Assembly: GCA_025677815.1 (NCBI GenBank)
Contig: JAIXMP010000017.1
Span: 62,001 to 126,000 of the forward strand
Direction of reading: 5' to 3'
Source of the DNA: Phascolomyces articulosus
Taxonomy: Eukaryota; Mucoromycota; Mucoromycetes; Mucorales; Lichtheimiaceae
Length of the DNA: 64,000 nucleotides
In this document: in pieces, positions 40,644 through 52,695 of the stretch
Position numbering within the stretch: position 1 is the first letter of the stretch
Layout: each line of letters begins with the position of its first letter
Made by a program: the position numbers and the translations under genes
Notes under the pieces: generated by a model
The model's input: only the letters and a program-made list of their open reading frames with translations
Told to the model about the DNA's origin: nothing
Database searches by the model: none

Positions 40644-42863
40644 TTACATACCCTCTACATCTGCCAACGAAGTATCCTTTTTTGCAGCTATTAAGTACAT
40701 TTCAATATAATCATCAGGACTACGTCGTCTTTCTGTAATGATTTCATCCTCTTCATCTTCCGTGGGTGGTTCTTGATGATCACTCGTTGCATCACCATCC
40801 GTTCTTGATTTACGACGTTCCTGCTTTCGGCCATGTTTATTATATGCTCGTCGTGCTGCTATCCAATAATTAGCAGTAGAACGTGTATAAACCTCAGCTG
40901 TATTAGGAAGCCTATTATAAAAGAAATTAATGAAAGTGAGTATGACTTTATTTCTCTCTGGTTGGTCTGAATTACCCTTGATATACGCATTTATCAAATC
41001 TACACTCACGTTTCAAAATCATTCTTGAGATCTAATAACTGTAGAAACATGTCGTTGCTAACTGTAAATGAATCCTTTCGTTGCTCCTGTAAAGTGGATT
41101 TCATATTTAATATCACATTGTCATAATAAAAATATCGGAAATGTTTTCCTAATAATAAGCTATGTATGATAATATAAAAAAAACAGAGGTCAGATATAGG
41201 GTATTATATGGTTTACTTTAACAAGATTTACTAACCCTTTTTCTTGCTTGGTATCCTTTTCCTCTTTTAAACTTGTAATAATATTATCCAAGTCATGGTC
41301 TGTAAGATGTTTTTCAAGTTCTGGCAATGTAGTTGGATTTGTAATAAATTCATCGGCTCCATTAGCAAATGATGGTATTAAGAAACTCCATATCAGACCA
41401 CTTTTATGCTATCAGGTTTTATCTGGATTAGAAACATAGATATGTGGTATTTTTTTCAAGGTATGCTTTGAAAGCACGGTGTTGCGTATATAAATAATGT
41501 AAGCTTGAGCTTTGTATATACTCTTCATACCTTATACATGATCAATAAGTACTCTTCAAGGAGTTCTTGTTCTTCCATGGCAAGTTCAGACCTACTGCTA
41601 AGATAGACTCGAACAATATCGTGAAATTCACCATGAATAGGTTCTGTTTGCTGTTCATCTGTGGATGATGGTTCATTTTGTTCAGCTTCTGCCTCTGCTT
41701 CTTCGGTATCTGATAAATCATCTGGTTTGTCGTCTTTATTTGAAGAAAAATAATCGAGAATATGGGTATTTGATAGCGTTCGTGTAAATGATTTGAATCC
41801 TGATAGCTATTTTCATTTTGAACAATACTGAAACGCTTAACACAATGAATTTCTTATTTATCTCTCCATCTGCTTTTAATCAATATATACCTTATCCTTT
41901 TTGGACGCAGTAGGAGGTTTTTCTTGTTGTACATTTTCTTGATTTTGCTGTATCTGTTGACAAACATACTTCCGTAACGCTCGTACATCCACCATACTAA
42001 GTGTATCCGAACGATATACCAATTCATGCTTTTCATCCAGTACCATCATATGTGCCATTTCATATTTTTCTTCCAAGACTTGATCCAGAGCTTGTATCAC
42101 TTCCAAATTAGTATCATTGTTATTGTACCAGATGGTTGGCACACCATTAAATACACCAGAAAACACCATCCGATCCAATCGATCAAAGTCCCACGTCCAA
42201 ATCCATTCCGAGAAAAACTCTTCAATCCGATGCATCAATACACGTCGGTCCAAAATATCTAAAATCGACGTCATGGTTCCATTTAATAATTTGAATTGTT
42301 CATATCCTAATTTGAGTACGCTTTCGATAGCTCGATCATTGAGTTGTGAATCGAGATACTCCGTAACAAGTTTTTCTTTTCCCTTTTGATCCTTGACTTG
42401 TTTTCGTAATACACCCAATTCAATACACATATGTAGCCAAAAGTCAGGTTCTGGTTGATAAAAGACAAGTCGATTCTTTTGTGAATGAACATTCTGGGCT
42501 GGATGAGTAGGTGAAAATGCTCTGAAAAATATAATATATCCCATCAATACACAAAAAACGGTAATTATTAATTTTCCCTTTATCAACCTTTTTTTTCTTC
42601 TTGTTACTAAACTAAATTTGAGAATAGTAATAAAAAAAAAGAATTTACGAGCTAAAATTGACCAAAGCTTGAGCTAATCCAACTTGCTTCATCTTGACAT
42701 CGGCTGGAACGACTTTTTTTGCAGTATAGTAAAGGATTTGATCTTTGGGGTTTTCTTCGGATTGTGCTAACGATGGATTATAAACGCAAAAATACGATAA
42801 AGTTGGTGGTGTTCGACCGAGCTGTGGCATGCTGGTATTTGCCGAAGTTGCAGTGTTGCTCAT
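40644..42863 (-). CDS. CCZ1: CCZ1, subunit of the Mon1-Ccz1 Rab7/Ypt7 exchange factor
   Basis: Six minus-strand exons (42649-42863, 41891-42521, 41531-41806, 41236-41408, 41010-41159, 40644-40911) give 570 aa. The start matches the CCZ1 longin domain: LSYFCVYNPSLAQSE, VGLAQALVNFSSAFSP, HSQKNRLVFYQPEPDFWLHM, and FKLLNGTM further on. A later block, GKHFRYFYYDNVILNMKST, matches the second longin region of animal CCZ1 (FKFIYFNHMNLAEKS). NYWIAARR near the C-terminus matches the last conserved strand. With Mon1 it converts Ypt7/Rab7 to the GTP form on late endosomes, vacuoles and autophagosomes. Acidic Glu-rich low-complexity segments sit between domains (exon 3) and in the C-terminal exon. Confidence 0.93.
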
Positions 42864-43345
42864 GAGTCTTTATATTTTGCTGTTGCTGGGAGTGAAAAGA
42901 TGAGAAAAGGAAGAACCGAACACAGAAACAAAGTCTGCAGGAATTCTTTTTTTAAAATTCGGCCACTAGAAATGAAAATGTACCTTGATTTTGAAATTGG
43001 GTCAGCTGACGAAAAAAATGAACCATACAATTAAGTATTGAGCTGTACTAAACCCAATTTGAGCGACCATATTATAAAAATGATAGTGTCAATGGATACT
43101 TGATTCTAGCTTGACAGACTTCGCAGCAAATGTGCCTTCAATTATAACTTTTTTTAATCTTCTGATGACAATGAAATAAAGAGGATGAATACTCTTGTGT
43201 TGTATTGTCCATATCGAAATCATTGATTGGATCTAAATGATTGCTTTGTGCATGCTCCATAAGTTCTTTAAATGAATGCTATGCATTATATACGTGTGCA
43301 TTGTTAATAATCACCTCAGATGCATATAAAGTTTGGCTTTAAAAA
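42864..43345. other. CCZ1 upstream region
   Basis: 482 bp between the CCZ1 start and the left arm of the foldback-like element. No gene or clear regulatory motif is seen. Confidence 0.4.
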
Positions 43346-43510
43346 ATGAGAATTACTACACGGGTAGCAAAACTGATAGGCATCTTAGCAACTTGCTACC
43401 CACCCAGTTTGACATTGAATCTTGCTACCTGTGTAGTCTATTGAACCCTGCCTTTGGTTTCCAAATTTTTGCTACCAGCGTCGTTTTGGTATCAAAAGTT
43501 TTGCTACCTA
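43346..43510 (+). repeat. left inverted arm of the foldback-like element
   Basis: Carries AACTTGCTACCCA, TTGAATCTTGCTACCT, GTAGTCTATTGAA and TTTCCAAATTTTTGCT in this order. The same blocks occur in reverse complement in the right arm. Confidence 0.8.
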
Positions 43511-44714
43511 AGTGATCTTTTCTTTTCTTTTATACTTTTCCTTAATAAATGCACATATGGCATTATGCATTTATAAAGTGTTGATTTTCTTGATTCTTTT
43601 TCCCATAAACATAAATACGTGGGAGATGAGATAATAAATGCTAACTAGTTATATTAATAATTTACTTAAAAAATGATAAAAAAAAGAAGAGTGCTTTATA
43701 ATATTGGTTCAAAATACTGTGTCGCATAAGTAATATATAAATGCTATATAATGTATATTATAAAAATAAGAAAAGTCTTGCATTACATGATATGCTTATC
43801 TAGATAAGCATTTTTACACAAAATATATAATGATTGATATATCAAACAAAGGTACAACAACAATTTTTAATGAACAATACCCAAGGCTAAATTTAATGAT
43901 CAACATTTCTATCATGATTGCATATCCTCATACATGCATATGTAATCGATTGGTAAACATAAATCAACATAAATGCCAATTATTACTATTTTCATTCAGA
44001 AAATAACGTGCACCATGTTAATAATCAATTATTACCTTGTGGAGTGTTAATTGTTTTACCGTTGATCTACAGCATGCACATTGTAATACAAAGGAATGAT
44101 TCTATACTTAATTTCTTTGAGCTATATAATATAAACAATTAGTTTCAGTTAATATGGTTATTTAATAATGTTAATTACAGATATTTTATGCTATTATTAC
44201 GTACATAATAGTACATACAGCATAATGAAGTTTGGATAAGTACAATAATCAAGTCTCCAATGTGCTCTTGATATTAATTTGTGGAGTTTAAGAAACTTTA
44301 TATTCTTACTTGTAAGTTGTGTAGAATACGATGAATATATGGAATGGCACATACTTAAAAATGAAAAGTACTACAAAACATGTAATGCGACTTTACTAAA
44401 AATAATCAGCATTTCTGTTTTCATTCTATTTTTTTTAGCATTTTTCTAAACCACTTGCTTCATGTGTCATCATACATATGGTTTATAATCTTTAATATTT
44501 TACAGATAAGCATGGAAATCGATTAGATACCTGATTTTATTAGTTATGTACGTATGAAGTTTGATGATCAACATTTTTTTCTTCAATATATGTGTTCTCT
44601 CTATTGTATATAATAAACGACCTTATGGTAAATCAGTACATATCTTGTGTTAATAATATACAATATATGTTAGTCTTGGTACTTTTTGAATACAAATGCC
44701 GATTAGCAGTCTTT

Positions 44715-44754
<40 letters not shown>

Positions 44755-45261
44755 TTATCTTTTATCATTGCAATGGTAACAACAGCATATAATTCAGATG
44801 TTGATTTTAGTTTTTATACGACTAGAACTTGTATCATCTTGAACTACGCTACTTACTAATGGTCATTAATAGTAGTTTATACAAAAAAAAACGATGTCGG
44901 CACTTCTCCCTTGAATTGCTTGGACTTTATTCATACAGTCCTTTTGCCAGAATGTGCTATTCTCTTGATTCAAGAAGGTTTGAACATATAATACACTGAA
45001 GCATATAAAACTCTGTTTGAAATCCGTATATATGATGTTTATATTTACAGTGAATGCGTGGAAGAGGGTTACGATGGTTAAGCCCAACTTTATCTTTATT
45101 TCTTATTATTTTTATTCCCTTATTGTTATTATTATATATATCCCTTATTTTTATTATATATTATTATTACTATCCTTCTTACTATTACCATCTTTGAAAT
45201 GTACTATTTTTTATGTCATAAACAATAATGCTTTTAATTAAATAAAAACTGTTTATGAAAA

Positions 45262-45433
45262 GATGACACCTGGCAGCAAAAATTTGGAAACCAGTGACAG
45301 GATTCAATAGACTACATAGGTAGCATGATTCAACGTCAGACTACATGGGTAGCAAGTTGGTAAGATGTCTAATCAGTTTTGCTACCCATGAGGTCTGGCT
45401 TCTAAATTTTTGCTACCCTGTAGTAATTCTCAT
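45262..45433 (-). repeat. right inverted arm of the foldback-like element
   Basis: The reverse complement reads in parallel with the left arm, with one extra segment of about 40 bp after the first GGGTAGCAAAA core. Confidence 0.8.
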
Positions 45434-46003
45434 ATTCTATTCGATTCTTGCGTCGTGATTTCTGGTGATAAGTATAGTAGTATGGATCCTATGTCTCGTT
45501 TTCTCGTTTCTTTGTACAATTGGTTGTTCATTACGCAAGTTTTGCAATTGTAGCTGTTTTGCTTGGTTGTGTGTTTAGTTTAATATAGGTCAAGCTTCAA
45601 TCAACTGCTCTCTATTCGGCTGTATATCTTGATTCAGTAATAGGGCTGACTGGTCATACCTACAGGCATACTTGATTGGGCTTCTTCCCAATGTGTTGGC
45701 ACCTAATGAGTTAGATTTCATTATTTTGTTTACGTCTTTAATCTTTTTCAAAAGAGAATATAACAATGGACAAAGGAAACCATTTAACTTTTGTGTCTAT
45801 GAATTGATATATTTCTTTTCTCCTGTTCTCTATGTAAAAGATGTAGAAGAAGGTTTGAGTGTAAAATAGCAAGAAATATAATAAGTGATGATAATAGTAG
45901 GTACGTTGAGATTGGTAAAAACGATTTATTTCAATAAAAAAAATAATACTAATAATTCTACATAATAAAATCGAGATTCTTTTATACTTTTCTATTGTTT
46001 AAA

Positions 46004-46040
<37 letters not shown>

Positions 46041-46870
46041 TGACGTTGGGGACTTGTTTGTATGCTCAGTGGCAATGATAAGTAGCTACTATTGTTATTG
46101 TTACTTTACACTGTTTTTTTATTCGTTTCCTATCTTCTCACTTTTTGACTTTATTATACACTATAAGCAATGCGGCTTTGTTATTTTTAATTTTACTCTT
46201 TTTTTCATTCTATATTGGACACCTATTCGGGGTATCCTTTCTTACGAATACGAAGGAATATTCTGTATTTTAGAAATGCACCAACTGTGTCGAGCTAGTT
46301 AAAGATCAAAGAACGGATGAAAAAATAGACGAATGAATCAATGGAGCACCAAAAACAAGAACTATCTAATTGTGTTTTACACAGCCTAGATACACACTTC
46401 TGCAATTCAGCCATAAAAAATATTCAAAAACAAAAAAGCACTATCTACAATGTTTGAACTTTTCTTAGCTCAATTTCGCGCAGATAACACTATTTGGAAA
46501 CTGAGGCCCATTTTTGTAACATAGCTCGTTTTTATTTTGCATGGGCAAATTCAATTTCCATTGTTGTATACAGCGAGATAAAAGCGAGAGGTAGTCTAAA
46601 TGCTTATACCTTCCTTAACCACTTCCCCTTCCTTTTGAACAGGGAAAATCTGTTATATTCGTTACAATGGGTAAATGATATTAATCTTGATCTTCTTTTT
46701 TTTTTCTATTTGGCTATATTATGTATCATATCATCTGTATCTCGACTACTGTCACTAGAGTGGAGGCTCATTTGTTAAAACGAGTTCTATTAAAGTCGTT
46801 GCTACATTTTGGTAACTCGTAAAAATGTCATTATTTATGAAATAGTTACTAAATTTATTGTAGATGCTGC
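45434..46870. other. intergenic between two mobile elements
   Basis: AT-rich sequence with a (TTA)n run at about 46005-46040. Short open frames (45672-45869, 46054-46302, 46494-46778) show no family motif or splice framing. Confidence 0.45.
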
Positions 46871-46873
46871 TTA
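46871..46873. repeat. left copy of TTA target-site duplication
   Basis: TTA immediately precedes CACTGTGGG and is repeated at 52696-52698 after the right terminus. Confidence 0.8.
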
Positions 46874-46887
46874 CACTGTGGGAAAAA
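46874..46887 (+). repeat. left terminal inverted repeat of the CACTA element
   Basis: CACTGTGGGAAAAA matches 12 of 14 bases with the reverse complement of 52682-52695. Confidence 0.85.
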
Positions 46888-46895
46888 GGAATTCA

Positions 46896-47015
46896 TTGAA
46901 ACTTATTGAAACTTGTTTAAACTAAACTTGTTCAAACTTATTTCATACTAGTAACTGAATAAGTCTATAAGTTTATAAGTTTGAACAAGCTTTAATAAGT
47001 TTCAATAAGTTTTTA
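46896..47015. repeat. left subterminal repeats of the CACTA element
   Basis: Several AAACTTATT/AATAAGTTT and AAACTTGTT motifs in both orientations form an imperfect palindrome. In CACTA elements such subterminal repeats are binding sites for an element-encoded DNA-binding protein. That role is inferred here. Confidence 0.7.
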
Positions 47016-47248
47016 AATTTATAATTTACTGCTATTTCTCTCTTGAATCGTTATTAAATACATATATCAATTCAATTTGCTAGCTCTCGAAACTTTTTAA
47101 TAACAAATAAAATGTTGCTTTTCTTGTTGTATGTTTTATTATGATAAATAATGCAAATTACAATTATATATATTATCATGTGTATTTATTTAGCATGTTA
47201 ATAAACTATCAATGCTATCATATTCTGTATACGTAATTCCTTGCCCCT

Positions 47249-48514
47249 TCATGTTCTTCTATGGTTTTTAGACAGTTGCTGCCTAGTGGATGGTCTTAAT
47301 GAACGTGGTCGTTTTCCAAGACAACTTGCACTACTTGGTGCTTCATTTTCTTTCTCAGTTACATTATGTTCAACGTCTCCTAGAGTACAGTCTGTTCTAC
47401 GATTACTGGGTCTTCCGCGACCTCTCCCACGACCAGCCGATGTTCTTACTGTTGCTAGGATTGATCTTGATGATTGATCTTCTATACATTGAATAAAATG
47501 TGTTAGATGATCTACGTCAACTAAAATATTTCATGAATATGCTTTATTACCTGTGGTATCGGGAAGGGTTGAAAAACGTGCTCCAGTATCGACTGGTGAT
47601 AATGATGATACTCGTGATTCTGTGTTGTTTTCTCTTTCACCACTTCTTTGTCTTCTTCTTCCTCTCCCTCTTCCTCTCCCTCTCCCTCTAGCTCCCCTGC
47701 CTCTGGTAACTGATGCTGTTGGTTGACGTTCAGTTTCGTTATATAGATTATCCGTCTCTATATCACTGATTATTAATAATATTAATAACAGTGTACAAAT
47801 TACATACAGCGTAATTCACTTGATACATAAACACTCACTTTTCTTCGATTGTTCTTTCTGGGGGTGGAGTGGGTGACAATCGGAATCGATCATTTTCATT
47901 GGATGGTTCACCTTGTTCTTGACGTCGTTTAGGGCTAATTAAGTTGTTCCATCCAGTGCGTAAACAACGATGAGCAATCCACGATCCTTCACATAATGAC
48001 ACATGTAGCTGCAATACTTGTTCAGCTTTCTGTTCATACTTCTCAATTGCCCGATATAAAATTCCTCTTGGTAGTTTTCTCCAAGGAGTGGTTGCTGGCA
48101 AATCCCGTTGTTGTAAACGTTCTTCAATGTATGCTCGAACAACTCTCATTAAATGTATTGTCAGATCATTTCTTACATTTGGGATTTCGTCTTGGTTTAT
48201 TTGGAAAAATGTCGATAATGCAGTATCAATATGCTTATTAGAAATATTTGTAATAATCCGATCTTGGCCATTGATACGATGACGAGGCTTTTTACACCTG
48301 GTTTCACATGGATTATTCGCTGTTTGAGTAGTATTTTTGCTTCTTGAGTAGTATTTTTTGATAACAGCTGTTGAACCAACTCTAATACTCGTTGGCCAGT
48401 TTCTTCTGTCAATGGTTGCTGTTGTTCTGTATCATTTATATGTCTTTCAAAGTCGTCAGACTCATCAAAGTTATCTAGATAATTACCATATTGGTTATCA
48501 TATTGGTAAGACAT
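47249..48514 (-). CDS. CACTA accessory ORF, RG-rich putative DNA-binding protein (frameshifted)
   Basis: Three minus-strand exons, 47839-48514, 47551-47765 and 47249-47481. The start MSYQYDNQYGNYLD leads into an acidic region. A middle block has CETRCKKPRHRINGQD, YIEERLQQRDLP, GILYRAIEKYEQKAEQV and WIAHRCLRTGWNNL. The last two exons are Arg/Gly-rich, including a GRGRGRPSNRR segment that resembles an AT-hook. By position it corresponds to the TnpA-type helper of CACTA elements, but I do not recognise homology. A 20-bp direct duplication (48326-48345 and 48346-48365) breaks the frame in exon 1, and without it all three exons would join in frame. A possible intron does not explain it. Confidence 0.65.
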
Positions 48515-48653
48515 TTCAAGTAAAAAGTTTAAAGGAAAAGAGGTGTATTTTTTTTTTTGAAAGAAAGAGATACTTTTGTTGTTTGTAGAAAGAATTAGCT
48601 CTTGATAAAGCAATGCGCAGCACGAACGGCATTTTTTATCCGAAACGGGGTTC

Positions 48654-48667
48654 GTTGCCATGGCAAC
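48654..48667. promoter_or_regulatory. perfect X-box palindrome (RFX-type site)
   Basis: GTTGCCATGGCAAC is a perfect 14-bp palindrome identical to the consensus X-box bound by RFX-family factors, including fungal Crt1/Rfx1 repressors of damage-induced genes. It lies in the 431-bp gap between the divergent starts of the two CACTA ORFs (48514 minus, 48946 plus). It is flanked by TGCGCAG and CTGCGCA, an outer inverted repeat. Confidence 0.6.
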
Positions 48668-48945
48668 CGCTGCGCAATAGTGAACGGATATGTATGTTTT
48701 TATAAAATTATATATATCTACTGTTTCACAAGTATATAACCCAAAATCGAGAGTCAAAGTGCATGGATTCTAACTCAATGAGGTTTTAAGCTGTCTTCTT
48801 TTTGCCCTTTTTATCACGGATTTGGGTAAGTTTTGGGGAAGCACGTAATTATGGTGGAAGCGGACATTCACACAGAATGGGTATTAAAAAAGGAAACGTC
48901 AAAGCAGAGCTCCTGTGAACTCTTCCCCAAATTTTAAATATCACC

Positions 48946-51900
48946 ATGCCCTGGTGTGATAACTGTCATAGTGTAATACCTGATAACCTGAAAAGACATC
49001 AAATATTTTGCAATAAATTCCAGGAGGAATCAAACATAGAAAGTTCTGATGACAACGATTCACGTTATAGCAGGTCAAACACGCCTTCCAACATTAGATC
49101 TCAAACATTTTATGTTCAAAACGATGACCACTGTCAGTTGGAAGATTCCATTCGTTCTACTCCACTATCAATTATTAATGATCATGATGATAATTACAGT
49201 ATGGAGGACTATGATTACGGATATAATGGGGAGGAGCAACAGCCTGTTATAAGCGACGACAACTTTAGCGAAGCTGATAATGAAACAGAATACGACTATG
49301 ACTTGATACGCGAGCTTTATTTTGAAGAACACAACGATGAACATATTTTACGTCGAGAGTCTAATAGTCGGGTACAATTCGAGAACGAGGTTATTACCAT
49401 GGATCTTCGGGACCTGCCAGAACCAAGTGCCCATGAATACTGGAATATTCGTCTTTCTAACATTGTTCAAGACAATAACCTATCAAGAGCAGCGCACGAA
49501 TCTATAATTGATTTTTGTAATGATTGGAGAAAAAGTAATAATTACTGTATGTATTTCTGGGACATAGGTAGCTGGCAGTGGTACTTTTAAGCTGTTACTA
49601 ATATATCATATATAAGCCCCTGAACCCTTTGATAGCATCTACCTTGCAAATGAACAGATGATGACCGCTTTTCCAGTTGAAAGTCAAACTTATCACATAT
49701 GCAAAAATGGATGCATACTATACGAAAATGATACTGATACAAGTTGCCTTTGGTGTAATACATCTCGATATCAGATTGATAATCTATCGAAACCAGTTGC
49801 CACCATGCGATATTTACCTCTATCTCAATTACTTGGTTCTATGCTTGCATCACCATTATATCGCGCTATGTTTCGTGAAACATTTAACAACAGACCATCC
49901 TCTGACAGTATAACGGATATATTTGATGGATACGCTTTTACTCAACAAGAGCATCTCTTTCGTAACCCTTTTTCAGTAGGCCTTTTATTATTTTGCGATG
50001 GCTTTGCTCCTTTTGATGCGGGTCGCACTTCTCTTTCTATGCAACTTATACACCTAGTTATAGTAAACTTACCCAAAGAAGAGAGGTATATACAGGTTTA
50101 TTATTTAATTATCCACATAATCAAACACTTATTGAATAATGTTATTCCTTTAGATATAAGAAAAAAAACATGCTTCAAGTAGCCATATTGCCAGGCCGGT
50201 GAAACCGAAGAATATTCACTCATTCTTGTCTCCGTTGATGAATGAAATAGAACAATTGTCAAAAAATGGGATGATTTTAAAGGTAGATGGTGAAGAGGAT
50301 ATTCGCATGCATGCACATTTACTTTTAGCTTCCGGTGACCTACCAGGTGTCAGTGACCTTATCTATCACACTGGTCACGGTTCTCACCACGGCTGTCGCA
50401 CTTGTCGTATTGGTTCTGAGTCACTGGTTAGTCCCAAAGGACTTGGCCACGGACAGTATTTCCCAGGATATGAGGCATTAGACATTGTGAGAAATGATGA
50501 TGATTTTTTAGGATTGCTACCGTAATAATAATTCATCAATATATTTTAATTTTAAATACTGCACATATTTACATATACATATATATATTTAATAGGAATT
50601 CGGAATATTAGACTCAAACCCTTTCACAAAATTGAGTACATATCATTCACCTTACTTTTTTGGATCGGCTGAAGAATTTCATATGATTGGTCAGAATATA
50701 TCAAGACAAATTTTAGCAATGTTAAAAAATCAGCACGTCAATGCTGATACTCCTTTTGGTCTTCCAAAATGGCAACAAGCTCTAATTGGAAAAGCTATAA
50801 ATGAATCTCACCTGCTGATGCCAATTGGACTTGATGGTGATGTTGGAGGTAAAGTTTATTATTTTGAAATTTATTATGTTTGTTACGGTACACAACTAAC
50901 ATCTGTAAATATAGACGTGTTTACAAGATCTGGAAGTTCTCGTGCAGTTGACTATATTGATTTTTTGTTATATGTGGTACCAACTGTCGTTTACGAGGTA
51001 TTGGAAGAAAATGAGTGTTCAGATCGTGATTCTTTGATGAACCTTGTCAATGGATGTAGTTTGGCTTTACAATTGGAAATTTCAAATAAAGAGGAACAGG
51101 CAGAACGAGAAGGGGATCCAGAACAACCGAGTGATTTGGAGCGATTGCGATCGTAAGTAGTGTAATGTAATAATCTACGTAATGTATTGTAAATAATTCA
51201 AAGCTTATGGAATACAATACGATATTATTATTATTATTATTTGCTTAGATACTTACATCAATGGCACATATTTATGCTGAATGATATGCCGCATAATCTA
51301 TATACAATAAATATGCACATGCTTCGACACTTAGCTGATTCTATCGAAGTACTTGGAACGCCACGAACAATAAGCACAAGAAATATCGAAAGAGCTATTG
51401 GTATTGTCTATATTTATTATTATTATTATTTTTCTCATCAGAGATAGTGATATTGTATATGGGTATATAATCACTAATATTTTGTTTAATTATATGTTGT
51501 AGGTGAAATTAAAGCCTATATTAAATCTCGTGTAGCTCCTGGACCAAACGCATCTAATGCATTACTCAAAATTGCTGCTTCAAGACATTGGAATCGATAT
51601 TATGATACTCATATGGAGGATGCATTGGATCAAAAGAGACAAACATTCCAGCTTGGAGATGATGAACAAATGCAATTCTGGGGACCACTTATGCACAATG
51701 TGCCTATTTCAAACTACAACAACTACAACTTACGACACTATATTCATAAATATTGGTTGCAGGTAAAAGAATCTCCTCTAGATGAAATTGATCCTATACT
51801 TGGTGTAGTTGCACCAAAACTTTTTCTTAATAATTGCGAATACGATTGCCTCGCATTTCCAAATAGCAGAGTCAAGAAACTGACACATTTTGTCACTGCA

Positions 51901-52314
51901 TTGATACCTGTTGATCTTAATGCTCAGGATCCCCATGCAGAAAGTATTCCCGTTTGGAGACGATTTTTTTGTGAAATTGTTTTATTTTTTACACATAGTT
52001 ATCGAGGTATGTTACTTCATATAAATTGTTGTTACGTGATAGTGATAATATAGATCCGCTTTCTTTTTCATCAAAAAGGTGTTACGCGAATGCTATGTCT
52101 CGTCAAGATCATAGAGAATGTTTATCAAAACGGTGCCGGTGCTGCATATGGAAGCTCAATGCATGGGACGAGATTTTACGTTACTGATGTCGAACATATA
52201 GAACGATTCGCGGGTATGATTAAATCGCCATTGTATCCTGGATCAGTCTATTACATCTACAAAGGAATGGATATTGGAAAGATGAAACTAGGAAATAGTC
52301 ATGAATCATTATAA
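48946..52314 (+). CDS. Tnp2-like CACTA/EnSpm transposase (frameshifted)
   Basis: Eight exons (48946-49546, 49617-50085, 50154-50486, 50596-50848, 50915-51152, 51249-51400, 51503-52006, 52079-52314) would give about 928 aa. A C2HC-like finger (WCDNCHSVIPDNLKRHQIFC) opens the protein, followed by an acidic stretch. The Tnp2 core shows YHICKNGCILY, CLWCNTSRYQI, LLLFCDGFAPFDAGRTSLS, VIVNLPKEERYKKKNMLQVA, LPG and NIHSFLSPL. HHGCRTCRIGSE, FGSAEEFHMIGQNI and MHMLRHLADSIEVLG come later. In exon 3 the frame breaks at about 50187-50201: PG, CGG, TGA is read where one more base would continue as VKPKNIHSFL. The single-base loss kills this copy unless it is a sequencing error. The 66-nt intron 50849-50914 is itself open in frame, so its retention would be silent. 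Confidence 0.88.
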
Positions 52315-52539
52315 TTTTCTTTACAAAAAAAAAAAGTTTCCAATGATGAAAAAAATAATGAAACATTTTGAAATGGAGGTGAAATAATTATAATTGTCAA
52401 TACGTCTGTATTTCTTTGGTCTTGGCTGTTGAATAATAAATTCTAGAATTGTTTATTGTTGATTATTGTATGTTATTTTATGTAAAAATACTGGTTTATT
52501 ATCATCCTGGAAATAATAAATTTTATTCTACCAGATCGA

Positions 52540-52690
52540 TATAATCGAATAATTTCAAACAAGTTTAAATAAGTTATTTTTTTATTTTTATAAAAACTTG
52601 CTAAACAAGTTTGGATAAGTTTGGATAAGCTTATTGTAAAAATCGGCTGTTTGAATAAGTTTAAATAAGTCTGAATAAGTTTATTTCCCA
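52540..52690. repeat. right subterminal repeats of the CACTA element
   Basis: Multiple AATAAGTTT, ACAAGTTT and GGATAAGTTT copies occur just inside the right terminus, related to the left subterminal repeats. Confidence 0.7.
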
Positions 52691-52695
52691 TAGTG
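52682..52695 (-). repeat. right terminal inverted repeat of the CACTA element
   Basis: The reverse complement reads CACTATGGGAAATA and pairs with the left terminus. Confidence 0.85.

Larger units (their letters stand above)
43346..45433. mobile_element. 2.1-kb non-coding foldback-like element with long inverted arms
   Basis: The left end ATGAGAATTACTACA... is the reverse complement of the right end ...TGTAGTAATTCTCAT. Similarity continues for about 165-170 bp into each side. Both arms contain tandem copies of a GTAGCAAAA core (GGGTAGCAAAACTGAT, TTGCTACC). The left arm lacks about 40 bp relative to the right, consistent with slippage between core copies. The interior of about 1.75 kb is AT-rich with a long TA repeat (about 44719-44750) and no coding frame. 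It looks like a non-autonomous foldback or MITE-type DNA transposon. The target duplication is unclear. Confidence 0.75.
46874..52695. mobile_element. CACTA (EnSpm) DNA transposon, complete ends, about 5.8 kb
   Basis: The left end is CACTGTGGGAAAAA and the reverse-complemented right end is CACTATGGGAAATA. TTA directly flanks both ends (46871-46873 and 52696-52698), matching the 3-bp target duplication and CACT(A/G) termini of CACTA elements. Subterminal AACTTATT/AATAAGTT repeats lie inside each end. The interior holds a Tnp2-like transposase (+) and a divergent accessory ORF (-). Each has one frameshift, so this copy is probably not autonomous although structurally whole. Intact ends and few defects suggest a fairly recent insertion. 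Confidence 0.92.

Noticed and set aside
41236..41530. Readthrough of TGA TAG in CCZ1 exon 4
   Set aside because: The stops at about 41409-41414 fall at the 3' end of a normal intron (GTATGA...CTAAT...TGATAG), and splicing gives a clean in-frame join.
47241..47477. Plus-strand open frame in the CACTA element
   Set aside because: It is the antisense of the RG-rich terminal exon of the minus-strand accessory ORF.
50849..50914. Continuous exon through 50596-51152 of the transposase
   Set aside because: The 66-nt segment is open in frame but has a GTAAAG donor, a CAACTAACA branch-like site and a TATAG acceptor, and it interrupts a conserved block, so an intron is preferred.
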